Shown here: piece by piece, positions 1 through 9,200 of the stretch
How positions within the stretch are numbered: the stretch's first letter is position 1
Layout: every line of letters starts with the position of its first letter
Assembly: GCF_963678635.1 (NCBI RefSeq)
Contig: NC_087066.1
Coordinates: 46,533,129 to 46,597,128, forward strand
DNA: 64,000 nt
Direction of reading: 5' to 3'
From: Symsagittifera roscoffensis
Taxonomy: Eukaryota > Xenacoelomorpha > Acoela > Convolutidae
Position numbers and translations under genes: made by a program
The notes under the pieces: model-generated
Database searches by the model: none
Told to the model about the DNA's origin: nothing
The model's input: only the letters and a program-made list of their open reading frames with translations

Positions 1-518
1 TTAAATGTCATTTCGTTATCGCATTCTAGGCTTATAATTGGACAGATATATTTCGAAGAATTTTTTCAACAATTTCATTGGATGTTTTTCATAAATGTGA
101 CGCGGGCCAAGCTGCCTCAACAATTTGGCTGCATTTAAATTATTCGCATTTAAGTTGCGATTTTTCCGAAGCTAGTTAGCGCCAAATTTTTGACAATTTT
201 AAGTAACCAGAAACCGTGCATAAGGTCGTCTGAAACAATTGTCTATCATTTCAGCACGTAAAACAATGTCGAAAAATCTATTTATCTGTTTAAATCTGTC
301 TGCCACTCTCCTCGTAATTAAACTTTGCCATCTCTCACGCTCAAGCTTTCTGAACGAAATAAAACTTGCAAGTTTAAACTGTTTCCCAAATTGCAATCAA
401 TGAAAAAATTTTCGATTTTGCTGTTTATGAATGCAAAGTCCGAATGTAAGGCTGTTCAGCATGGGAGGGACAGGGAAAGGCAAGACAGGGGAGGAGAAGG
501 CAGGTGATGGCAAGGAAA
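1..518. other. AT-rich flank, nothing assigned
   Basis: No supported gene. Short open frames on both strands lack family motifs and good splice context. A purine-rich GGGA/AGGCAGG stretch at 462-522 leads into the satellite that follows. Confidence 0.4.
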
Positions 519-1335
519 GGTCACCCATCCATCCAACCCTCTACCCAACCAGCCGTCAATCCAGCCATCATATCCAGCCAGCTAGCCATCGATCCAGTCA
601 GACATTCTTACTTGAATCTATCTAGCCAGACATTCATACCTCTATTCAGCCATCCATTCGCCCAGCCATCTAATCGGCCATTTATCTAACAAACTTGCTA
701 TGCATCAATCTATCATTCATCAGTTCATCCAATCATTCATCGATCTATTATCTATCAATCCATCCATTCATTCACTCAGCCATCATTCAGCCTTATACCC
801 GGCTTTCTATCCATCGTACGATCTAGAAATAATTCCAACCATGCATCCATTGTTCGCTCCATTCCTCCACTCATTCCTCAATCCAGAATCCATTGATGCA
901 TCCAGCTACCCATCGGACCAGTCATTTGTCCAGCCAATCATCTATCCGGTCATCCATCGATTCATGTAACCAGTCATTGATTTATCCAGTCATCGGTTCA
1001 TCGATCGCTCCATCCTTCAGCCATCCACCCGTCTATTCGTCGATCCATCCATCCGGTCAATCATTCGTTAATCCGGCTATTCATCCGAGCATTCAGCCAA
1101 CCATCCAGGTAGCCAGCCTTCCAATCATTCCTCCAGCGAGCCATCCAGTGGATCCATTCAACCAGCCATTCATCGATCCGTCCAGTCTAGTCGTCCACCA
1201 ATCCATCCAACCAGTTATCCATGGATTAAGCTTTCATTCGATCCATCCCGCCATCGATTCATCCATCCACCTATTGATTCATCCATCCACCTATCGATTC
1301 ATCCAACCAGCCAGCCATTCATCCAGGCATCTGAG
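519..1335. repeat. Degenerate tetranucleotide satellite (ATCC/CATT type)
   Basis: About 0.8 kb built almost wholly from variants of ATCC, ATTC, AGCC and ATCG in 4-base register. All three forward frames therefore stay open over long distances and read as His/Pro/Ser/Ile-rich peptides. The open frames at 700-969 and 893-1381 are by-products of this periodicity, not genes. The array ends about 70 bases before the exon at 1405, so it sits in the intron or flank of that gene. Divergence among units points to an old microsatellite. Confidence 0.85.
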
Positions 1336-1404
1336 TTTTCGATGCTACGAACTTGAGTTTGTTGCAGATTTTTTTCATTAAAGATATTCGTTGTCGTTTT
1401 TCAG

Positions 1405-1464
1405 AAGCAACTCTAGCTGCACTGGGATTGCTATTTAATCTCAAGTCCAACGGCTTTGGACCAG
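1405..1464 (+). CDS. Internal exon of an unidentified gene
   Basis: A 60-nt exon between a strong acceptor (pyrimidine tract plus TTTTTCAG ending at 1404) and a consensus donor (CCAG|GTAAGT at 1465). It is read from its third base as ATLAALGLLFNLKSNGFGP, leaving one G to complete the first codon of the next exon. The following intron is only 38 nt (1465-1502). The reading frame passes through the splice without a stop, and base composition is clearly higher in GC than the surroundings. I do not recognise the family. Earlier exons must lie beyond the satellite or outside the window. Confidence 0.55.
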
Positions 1465-1502
1465 GTAAGTTGCTCAAAATCACTAATGTAATAAACAATT
1501 AG

Positions 1503-1624
1503 GCCCTAACTGTGCTAACTCTTTCGCTGTGACTCCTCTGCTCGAAGGTTACCTTAAACAGATTCCTCTATCTGTTGAGGACTCAACCTGGCGCAAAAGA
1601 CGCTCGCAAAATGTATGTTATTGA
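1503..1624 (+). CDS. Last or next-to-last exon of the same unidentified gene
   Basis: Continues the frame of the 1405-1464 exon (G|GC) for 36 codons. The product is hydrophilic, contains the words PLLEGYLKQIPLSVED and ends in a basic TWRKRRSQN stretch. Two endings are possible. Reading on gives VCY and a TGA at 1622-1624. Splicing at the GTATGT donor (1613) to an acceptor ending TATCCAG at 1655 removes a 43-nt intron and adds four codons before TGA at 1668-1670. Both endings terminate within 50 nt, which supports this as the gene's 3' end. Function unknown. Confidence 0.5.
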
Positions 1625-1670
1625 TTTGGTCACCGTTTGATTATTGCGTATCCAGTGGATTGACTCCTGA

Positions 1671-2350
1671 CCTTTACTGTCGCTAAATGTGACAAAACAA
1701 CTTTCTTTGGAGAGAATGGTCTTAAAATCAAATAGTACGATCATTTGTAACTAGGCCACCATGTGATGTTAGTGAGATTTTTGCTTGGGTCATAGGAACA
1801 AACAAATAATATAGTTCTCTAACAGTGCTAACAAAATATGCAATAAAGTTTCAAAATATGCAATATAATTCATTGAAAAGGTTGAAAGTTATTGGAAAGG
1901 ACAGACAAAGGGCACACTATGTGCCCACTAGACGCCTAACCTACTGTTAGTAGTGCAGATAGTCTACTTCATAAATAAAGAATAAACGGAATTCCATTTA
2001 AATCACATACTTCCATACACACATCAAACACATCAAAAAATTCAAATGATTGTTTTTAGAAATGTTTTAAAAAACGGTCCCCCATGACCTCCTTTAGCAG
2101 TGGGTAGCCGTTAGTGACTATGCTTATGGCATAATTGCATAATATACCGCAGTAGGTTCTATTTTCAATATATGCGTAGTTAAAAGTCAGTTTGGTCCTG
2201 AAGTTCGCTAGTTTTAGCCCTGAAACTCACGGAAGTTCAAGATGGGTTTCAATTACAAAGTCATCTGAAAGCCAAAATCAAGAATGGATGAAAAGATATC
2301 CAGGACATGGTCATTATTTGATTTACAATTCTAGTTATTAAGTGTTTTTA
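1671..2350. other. 3' untranslated and intergenic sequence
   Basis: No coding signal. It holds the AATAAA pair at 1974-1986 and a short perfect hairpin, GGGCACA-CTA-TGTGCCC, near 1909-1926. Otherwise it is AT-rich sequence that I do not assign to a repeat family. Confidence 0.4.
1974..1986 (+). other. Candidate polyadenylation signals
   Basis: Two AATAAA hexamers lie eight bases apart, about 300-350 nt after the stop codons at 1624/1670. Position and strand fit 3'-end formation for the small gene at 1405-1670. AATAAA is common in AT-rich DNA, so this alone proves little. Confidence 0.35.
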
Positions 2351-2488
2351 CGTTTGCGATTAGCAAGCGTTTTCAAACTGGAATATAGACTTTTTTCTAG
2401 TTAAAAACTAGTTTAACAAAATCAGTTGAATCACTTGCTGTCTATACAGCTGACTTCTTTGAACTTCTCTCCTCTTACCATCTTACAG

Positions 2489-2566
2489 GTTGCTTCCCGA
2501 TTGGCCTGGAGATAAATTAGTTGCCTTTGTGCTCTAAGGTCGGGGGTTCGAGTCGTGCCCGGATCT
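2489..2566 (+). repeat. tRNA-derived SINE-like head
   Basis: Shows an A-box-like stretch followed about 45 bases later by a B-box-like GGGGTTCGAGTC and a T-run. The paired acceptor stem of a real tRNA is absent. Related heads occur at 37274-37350 and 53863-53938 in the same orientation, all starting with a (T)GCTTCCCGATTGGC / TGCCTACTTGGCGTA type sequence. This points to a dispersed tRNA-derived repeat, not a tRNA gene. Confidence 0.5.
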
Positions 2567-2639
2567 TGTTTTTTTTCTCTATCAAGTAAATTGAAAATAA
2601 AAAATCCGAGACTAATGAATGGTTGGTTTTTCGTTTGTT

Positions 2640-3110
2640 AGATAAGTTTCATTGCAGTTGCAAGTGGAAGTGTTGTTCATTCTAATTTTAGGGGGGACTT
2701 GAAAGATTTTTAAAAATGCATAAGATTTTTTATTTCGGTTCAGTTGGTGTCAGCTCAAAGATTCAGCTGTTGCAGCATTACTGATTTTTTTTGCTGTAAG
2801 CAACTTTCGTTGTAGATGCAAGTGCAAGTGCTGTTCATTCTAGTTTGAAGGGGGAATTGAACGATTTTTAAAAAAATTCGTAAAATCTTTTTTTTTCGGT
2901 TCAAGTGGTTTCAGCTCAAAGATAGTTGGCTTAGTTGCCACATCACTGTTTTTTCTTCTACTTTAAACAACTTTCATTGTAGTTGCAAGTGCAAGTGTTG
3001 TCAATTGTTGTTTGAGGTGGGACTTAAAATTTGTTTTTATGAAATCATATTTTTTTGGCTCAACTTGTGTATGCTCAAAGATTTTTGGCTTCATGTTTTT
3101 GCGCAAATTT
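2640..3110 (+). repeat. Tandem ~165-bp modules inside the composite repeat
   Basis: Three divergent units start near 2650, 2812 and 2978. Each carries a phrase like TTGTAGTTGCAAGTGCAAGTG, then a GGGGGACTTGAA-like segment, a T-run and a GGCTCAA...GCTCAAAGAT segment. The spacings are 162 and 166 bases. Related single modules occur at 37437-37600 and 38898-39050. Confidence 0.7.
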
Positions 3111-3310
3111 TCTTTACGCTGTTGCTGCTTTAAATTCAAATCTCTGGCATGTTTGCCTGGAATGAACTTCTCTCGAGACTTATGAAAGTTCATATGACCT
3201 AGTTTTGTTTCAATAATTTTCATTTTTCCGGATTTTTATATAAGTTTTAATGTTTGTGTTGTATCGCAAGTGGTGCGAAGCTCCGGTTCGCCCCTTTGTA
3301 CAAGACACTT

Positions 3311-3999
3311 TTTTAACCTTCAATTTTTTTAATTAAGCACAAAACAAGCAATTTCATGTTTTTTAAAAAAGTTTTTTTTAGTAAATCTCCATTGTCAGTC
3401 AGAAAATTCGGAAGCTTAGGCCCCTACTTTTAAACGAGTGTGTCCTCATTTTTTTCTGCGAAAAGGTTCCTAAAAAGAAAGAACTTAAGTTTTTCTGTTT
3501 TGTACATTGATTTATGTTTTTGTTAAACAAAGAATTAAAGCGAAAAGTTGATTGCATTTTGTTAACAGAGCAAATACATAGTTCAGGGTCATAGGCACAC
3601 ACAGCCCGTGTACTTTTAGTAATCCGCAAATTAAAAAAAGTTAGAATTACTGTCGTATTCAAATTTGTACAAAGTAAGTTTGGACGAATTTTTTTTGCAA
3701 TAAACGAATGGGTTTCAAGGCCGAATTTATGTTACAACCAAATATTAGCGAGCCATATTGATTGATTGGTTTGAATTTATAAATATGGTACTTCAATAAA
3801 ACATTTCGAGGAGCAAAAAGTCGAATTGTTGATAAAATACATTAATGTCGACCTAATTTAATTCTGACTTTGAAAAAATGATCTTGAGTTGAAAATCTGT
3901 TGTCAATTATGACACCAACTAATCAGATGAATGCGTAGGTATCTGAGAATATGTTTTAATTAATAACTCAATAATAGAAGTTTTGATTTTTTTTGAAGG
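3311..3999. other. No supported gene
   Basis: AT-rich sequence with T-runs. An open frame on the minus strand at 3399-3662 has no recognisable motif and I regard it as chance. Confidence 0.4.
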
Positions 4000-4470
4000 C
4001 AAGTATGCTTTTTCCATTGCCGTTTAGCGTTAACCTATCTTACTCAACCCGAGTAATGATATTAGATATATCGTTTTCGTAAATGCACAAACCACCAAAA
4101 GGAAATGCGAAAATAAATCATCTGATGATTCAGAAACTGATGGCCCGGAACTGAACCTTGTGGCACTCCACACACCACTGGCAACCATTTGGAGGAATTT
4201 CATTAATAATCACTGGAAACTATTCGAAATATTGTTTTCAAACAATTTAAAAGCAAGGCCTCTGATTCCAGAAAATTCTAGTTTTCAAGCTAGAACTTGT
4301 AATCAAGATTATAAAAAGTTTTGTTGAAATCAATGAAAAAACTACACTTGATGAGACTCTTATTTTCGAACTCTTTGTCATTTCTGCTAAAGCATCAACA
4401 GCAGGAAACCTGGGACGAAAACCAAGTTGACGGTTGTAGAGTCAATTAAGTGTTGCAAAATAACGATAAT
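4000..4470 (-). pseudogene. Decayed LINE reverse-transcriptase fragment
   Basis: On the minus strand, in shifting frames, three reverse-transcriptase landmarks appear in the right order. First is a GFRP-type block (QLGFRPRFPAVDALAEMT, about 4450-4390). Next is an IDFNK-type block near 4335. Last is CGVPQGSVPG (about 4180-4150), followed by a degraded version of the usual IYINDI segment near 4090. The order and spacing match the palm domain of non-LTR retrotransposons, probably of the CR1/Jockey kind. Several frameshifts and stops show that it is dead. No endonuclease or poly(A) tail was found. Confidence 0.65.
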
Positions 4471-4593
4471 CGCGAAAGAAACAGGAAGATTTTTGTTCAT
4501 ATCTAATTAGCTTTCACTTTTATGTAACGGTAATATTTAGGCAAATTTCAAGCAGTTTAAAAAAGTCCTCTATGAAAAGAAAGATTATTCAAA

Positions 4594-5142
4594 CAAGAGT
4601 GCTCGTATCCGGGCGAAGCCCTGGATGTTCCGACTGCCTTTTAAGGTTTATTGAGCAGCAGTAATACATAAAAAAAATAAAAAAATTAAATGAAATAAAA
4701 TAAAATGAAAATTTTTTTCTAAAATTTGAAATTTTTTATGAAAATAATCCCCCCACACGCCAAATAAAGTACAAAAAGGTAAATTTCGTTCCTTGTAACA
4801 AATCAATTATGGCAAATAAGCTTCGTTCAACCAATTTGGAACAATTTCTAAGACGGATTATATCTACGCTTACGCGTTAATAGCGCGAATTATATCGCGC
4901 GTTAATTGTCCCAAATTGGTCAAAATGGCCAAAATGGCAATCTTTAAACCCTCATAACTTTACGAAAAATGATCACAGGTAAAATATCTTTTCAAATGTA
5001 GGCTCAGGACAACAATAGCTTTCGAATGATAAAAAAAATTCGTCAAAAACGGCTAGTTAAAAAGTCGAAATTTGTCTGAAGAAAAAAAAAACCCACCCCG
5101 AGCACAATTATTCCATTACTTTCGTATCGAAAGTCGGAACAA
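4594..5142 (-). mobile_element. 0.55-kb non-coding repeat (family B), copy 1
   Basis: One of four copies of a ~535-bp element; the others are 52650-53184, 53185-53715 and 55445-55978. One end reads CAAGA(C/G)TGCTCGTATC followed by a GGGCGAAGCCC hairpin. The other ends in the hairpin ACTTTCGTATCGAAAGT and then CGGAACAA. The middle holds GC-rich near-palindromic DNA around ACGCGTTAATAGCGCG and CGCGCGTTAATTG. No protein is encoded. The strand is given relative to copies 2 and 3, so copies 1 and 4 share one orientation and 2 and 3 the other. Confidence 0.75.
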
Positions 5143-6008
5143 TAAGTTAGTTAAGGTACTATCTCATAAACAGAGTTTTTCAGAATTATTTTACTCATTT
5201 CACTAATGCCTGAAGTATGCTTTGTCGTATACTCTTAATAACCTGCTAAACATCGCAGAGAGTAGATCATGTAAATAAATACATTGATCGACTTACTGCT
5301 TTTATCCGTGTAATATATATACTAGAAAACTTGAAGTTTCCACATTTTATATTTACCAACCCTGTAATTGGGTGCTGTCAGAGTACATTCAAAGAATGCA
5401 GATCTTATTTCCAATTTGTGCTGTTTTTTACAAATCGTCAAAAGTTCGAAGCACAGGAGGTGCGTTACACGCTAGTTGATTTCATATCTACAATCAGAGA
5501 AGAACGTTCGGCTCCTATAGAAGAATTTTTGTGAAATGACCAGCATCTTCGAAATGTCTAGTTATTTCGTTTTTGCCTTCTATAGTAATCATAGTGATAT
5601 CGTTCGATTTTGATTATGGGAATTCTTCCAATCGAAAGTTTTACGCAAGTGCAGAAAAGCCCCATTGTCTAAATTAACCGGAGTAGCTCTTGAGACATAA
5701 GAGATTCTAAATTAGTGGGATACGGCCTCATTAAACAGATCTTATAGCCACTAAAACTAAGAGATCTACAATGTATTTCTTCATGAATTTAGTTTGTTCA
5801 AGATCGGTGAGCATCCCCAGCGAATATTCGATAAAGTTAGTTAAAAATCTGACTATCCGTAGACTGGCTACATGAAGAGCCTCTGTGATTATTGTAGATC
5901 AGATGATTCGCAGAAACTTGAAAAAACTGCAAATCAAAAATGAATCTTCTAAAATTTTTGATCAATTCTCTTCTCATTTAAGGTTATATTGAGATGTTTT
6001 TATTGCAG
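5143..6008. other. Upstream region or first intron of the phosphatase gene
   Basis: No recognised repeat or gene. The stretch ends in TTTTTATTGCAG at 5997-6008, a plausible 3' splice site just before the first coding exon. This suggests that a non-coding first exon lies upstream; I cannot place it. Confidence 0.35.
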
Positions 6009-6054
6009 ATAGTATTTGTAGTTGGCCTTAGAAACCAAGTTAATTGTCTCAGTG

Positions 6055-6234
6055 ATGTCGGCGCAAGCTGCCAAAATGTGCAACAGAAGTTCAGTTTTTG
6101 TGGAAGTCGCGAACTGTTTGATGCTAGTTGGACTCCTCTTGTCTGAATATTTCACAGCCCAAAGTGCAGATCTGTTGCCAGTGTACAAAAGAGGATTTTT
6201 CTGTGATGATACTAGCATACAGTATCCTTATAAG
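6055..6234 (+). CDS. Phosphatase exon 1 (N-terminus, TM1)
   Basis: Encodes residues 1-60. The first in-frame ATG after the stop at 6019-6021 is 6055; a second ATG at 6076 is an alternative start. It covers TM1 and the diagnostic KRGFFCDDTSIQYPYK segment. The exon must end in phase 0 to join exon 2, and the only fitting site is AAG|GCAGGG at 6235, a GC donor. The nearest GT (6240) leaves the wrong phase. Confidence 0.85.
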
Positions 6235-9200
6235 GCAGGGTTGTCTACTTACAATTAGGGAATGAGATAATTAGGTTCGAAGTAGAGTTGCTATAGACTA
6301 ACGTTACCTAATTGTGACAAAATCGTTTGCTAATGAATAGCCGAAAATGAAAAATCAAAAAAAGTCTGGGAAAATTTACATGCAACTTTTCAAAAAAATG
6401 TTCACTATCCGAAATCTGTGAATCTTTTTAAAATAAATACTAATGGAACCCCCCAATCGGATGATATTTTCAAGTAGGTCATTAAAATAGATTGTTTTGA
6501 TCGAAATGTTGTGCAATGAACAGTAAGTTTTGTGACCGAAGGATAGTTGGTTTTTTTAAATTAAAAAACATTTGAAAAAAAGACAATATGACAACGCTGC
6601 AATTGATGAAAGGAGTCGACGGTGCCCTACTGGACAATAGGAATGCTCTATCCTGCCCTATTTGTTGTGTGTATGCTGCCTCTTGTGGTCATTCAGATAC
6701 GCACACAGATGCCTCGTGATGTGTCCACTAGGAACGGCTGCAAACCGATTTGTGTAAGCAAGTAATTTTGGTGTCTTTAACGCCTTCGATTTTTTAAGCT
6801 TCGTCTGTACTGTAATTGTGAATCTTTTAACCAGCAGCACACTTGTGCCATATTGGTTCTCAAAAGTTCAGCTTTTTAAGGAGTCAATGAACGTAGTTTT
6901 TCGTAGTTTTTTTTTTCAGTAGTTTTTTCGCGTAGTTTTTTTCAGTAGTTTTTTTGGTGATATATTACAATAGGCGGTAGATGCAACAGATTCAACTGCA
7001 TAGAGAAAAACATCTGGCTCCAATTGGGATTCGAATTCTAGTCCATGGGCCTTCAGTCAAATGCGTTAACCACTAAACCAACCGGTCTGGGTGTTTAGCG
7101 GTGATAACTTAAGACTTGATCTCACAACAGAGAATAAATAATTCAATAAAATTTGTTAGCCATGCTATTTTTCGACTTCAAAAATCAACCTAAAATTGAT
7201 ATTGGGCAATAGTGTTTGCTTTTCGCAAAACAATTACTGAAAAGGCCCCGACATTGTCCCCGTCCAATGTGTCGCTCACGAATTAGTTGTGAGAGCAAGA
7301 AAATTATAGATAAGTATGCTTGGCGATGCACTAACAACCGTTGTCGGAAACTTTTATCCTTGAAGAAAAAATCATTTTTTTAGTTCGAAATTATCTGTTC
7401 GACTTATTGCAACTTTGCTTTTTCTTTGCCGTAAAAATGGCAGTCTGCCAAGTTGCCACACTACTTGGAGTTAGTTCAAAAACGTCAGTAGATTTTTTTT
7501 GCTTTATTTCAAAAAAACTTGTTCTTGGGTCCTTCAAAATTCAGAAATTTGTGATTACAGATTTGGAGGACCTGGAAAAATTATTCATCTAGACGAGTCT
7601 GTGGTAGCCAAGAGAAAATACAACCGTGGTCGAATGATCAAAGAGAAAGGGATTTTCGGCGGAGATCAAAGAGAAAGGGATTTTCGGCGAATAAAAGAGA
7701 AAGGGATTTTCGGCGGAAAAAAGCCCGGTTTTTTGGAATTTGTTGAGGACAGCGGGGTTGAAACTCTGTGAGAGGTAATCTACCGAAGAATTTTGCCTGT
7801 AATAAAAGTTTGTCAGATGGTTGCTCATCTTACTTTCCTTTATGTAGACCAAGATCAGTAGTTTTTTGTCACGAATCTGTTGATCACAGCAAAAATTTTA
7901 AGGTTCCGATCACCGGCGTGCATACAAATATTATCGAAGCAATGTGAGGACAAGTCAAGAAAAACTTGAAAGCTATGAACGGTGTTATTGATCTCTGGTT
8001 ACCTGCTCATGTTGACAATTTTTTTTGGAGACAACGTTTTGGGAGCGCTAATGTTATTTTTGACAATGATCAATGATATTGCACTTTATTTGAGCTCTTA
8101 AACAATTGAATTTATTTTTCGGATGCGTGTTGTTAGTCCGTCCGACGTCCCCTGATGTTATTGAAAACGGAGATTGCAAACTTTAATTCAAAGTTGATTC
8201 GCCTGGTTTTGGTGGCTGAATATAATTTTGTGTTCTCAATCAGTATTGACAAGATTAGCATCTAACATACCATGAACTTTACTTTACATCACACTATTTA
8301 TAAATATCAACATCACGCCTCTTATCAAAGATCAATGTCTTTACCTACGAAGGTGAATGGTAAAGTTCATGTATGTTACATAATATATTACCGTTTTTTT
8401 TTCGTAGTTTTTTTTCAGCTGTTTTTTTGTAGTTTTTTTCTTTCAGTTGTTTTTTCTTCTGGAAAAGTCTTAATTTTTCCAGGCTGAAATTTACTTTTTT
8501 TGCGGTTCGAATTTTGATTTCTTTTTAAGTTCAGTTCACTTTCTTGGTTAAAAGGAAGGCAAACTCCACTATCGAACAGCAAAATTGTAAAGGTCACAAA
8601 AACGTGTGACCAACTCCTAGTTTCAAAATATAATTTAATTTTCAGATTTCCTAGCGAAATAAAAAGCTTACTGGTTGATCCAGTTTTCTCAATATGGGTA
8701 AATTTAATCTGAAAAATGTTACCCATAAATTAAGCGAGACATTAAAAAAGTCAATATATATATATTTTTCTGTTTGCTTGCGTTCATTGACTATTTCAAC
8801 TTCTGAATGCTAATTTTGTTTTTAAGATTGTAAAAGAGTTCGCTGTCTTAAGAAAATTGGCCGACACCGTATTTTCTAACTCCGTGACATTTAAGTCACC
8901 ATTTATAACCAAAATGTGGGCAGCCAAAGTTGATTTTCTGAAAATCGAAATAAGGGGGGATAAATAGTTAACAAGATCCGAAAAAAAACACCCTTGAGCA
9001 TTCATGTCATTGCTTTTTTCGGCAAGATGTAACAATAATTCCCAACAGCTCATTAAAAAGAAGGAAACGTCATAATGTAGGTAACGCATCAAAGTAAAGT
9101 TGGTAATTTTTTGCAGCATAAATTGAGACAATGATGCTTGCTGCTAAATAAGCAGACGATTGAAACATATATGATGTACCGATTGCTTTCAGATCAAAAA

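Larger units (their letters stand above)
2351..3310 (+). mobile_element. Hairpin-bounded composite repeat, copy 1
   Basis: Starts with a stem-loop at 2351-2369 (TTGC-GATTA-GCAA core). A tRNA-like head follows at 2489-2566, then about three modules of ~165 bp at 2640-3110. It ends in a stem-loop at 3275-3291 (GCGAA...TTCGC) set in the recurring context GTATYGCAAGTGGTGCGAAG. The same order recurs at 37148-38287, so I treat it as one element. It has no coding capacity and no clear target duplication. The class is unknown; terminal stem-loops recall Helitron/Helentron or IS200/IS605-like ends, which is inference only. Confidence 0.55.

Noticed and set aside
700-1381. Open frames of 89 and 162 codons rich in His, Pro, Ser and Ile
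   Set aside because: They follow from the 4-base satellite, which keeps all frames open; the peptide only mirrors the repeat.
7945-7947. TGA read as Trp, suggesting an altered genetic code
   Set aside because: Only a transposon relic shows it; the phosphatase gene uses TGA as its stop, so a point mutation is the simple reading.
8263-8378. Inverted pair TAACATACCATGAACTTTAC / GTAAAGTTCATGTATGTTA as an element end
   Set aside because: Arms of about 20 bases around ~75 bases with no target duplication; it could be a local fold-back and does not bracket the Merlin relic.
8796-9131. 111-codon minus-strand open frame
   Set aside because: Partly overlaps repeat family C and shows no recognisable domain or splice context.
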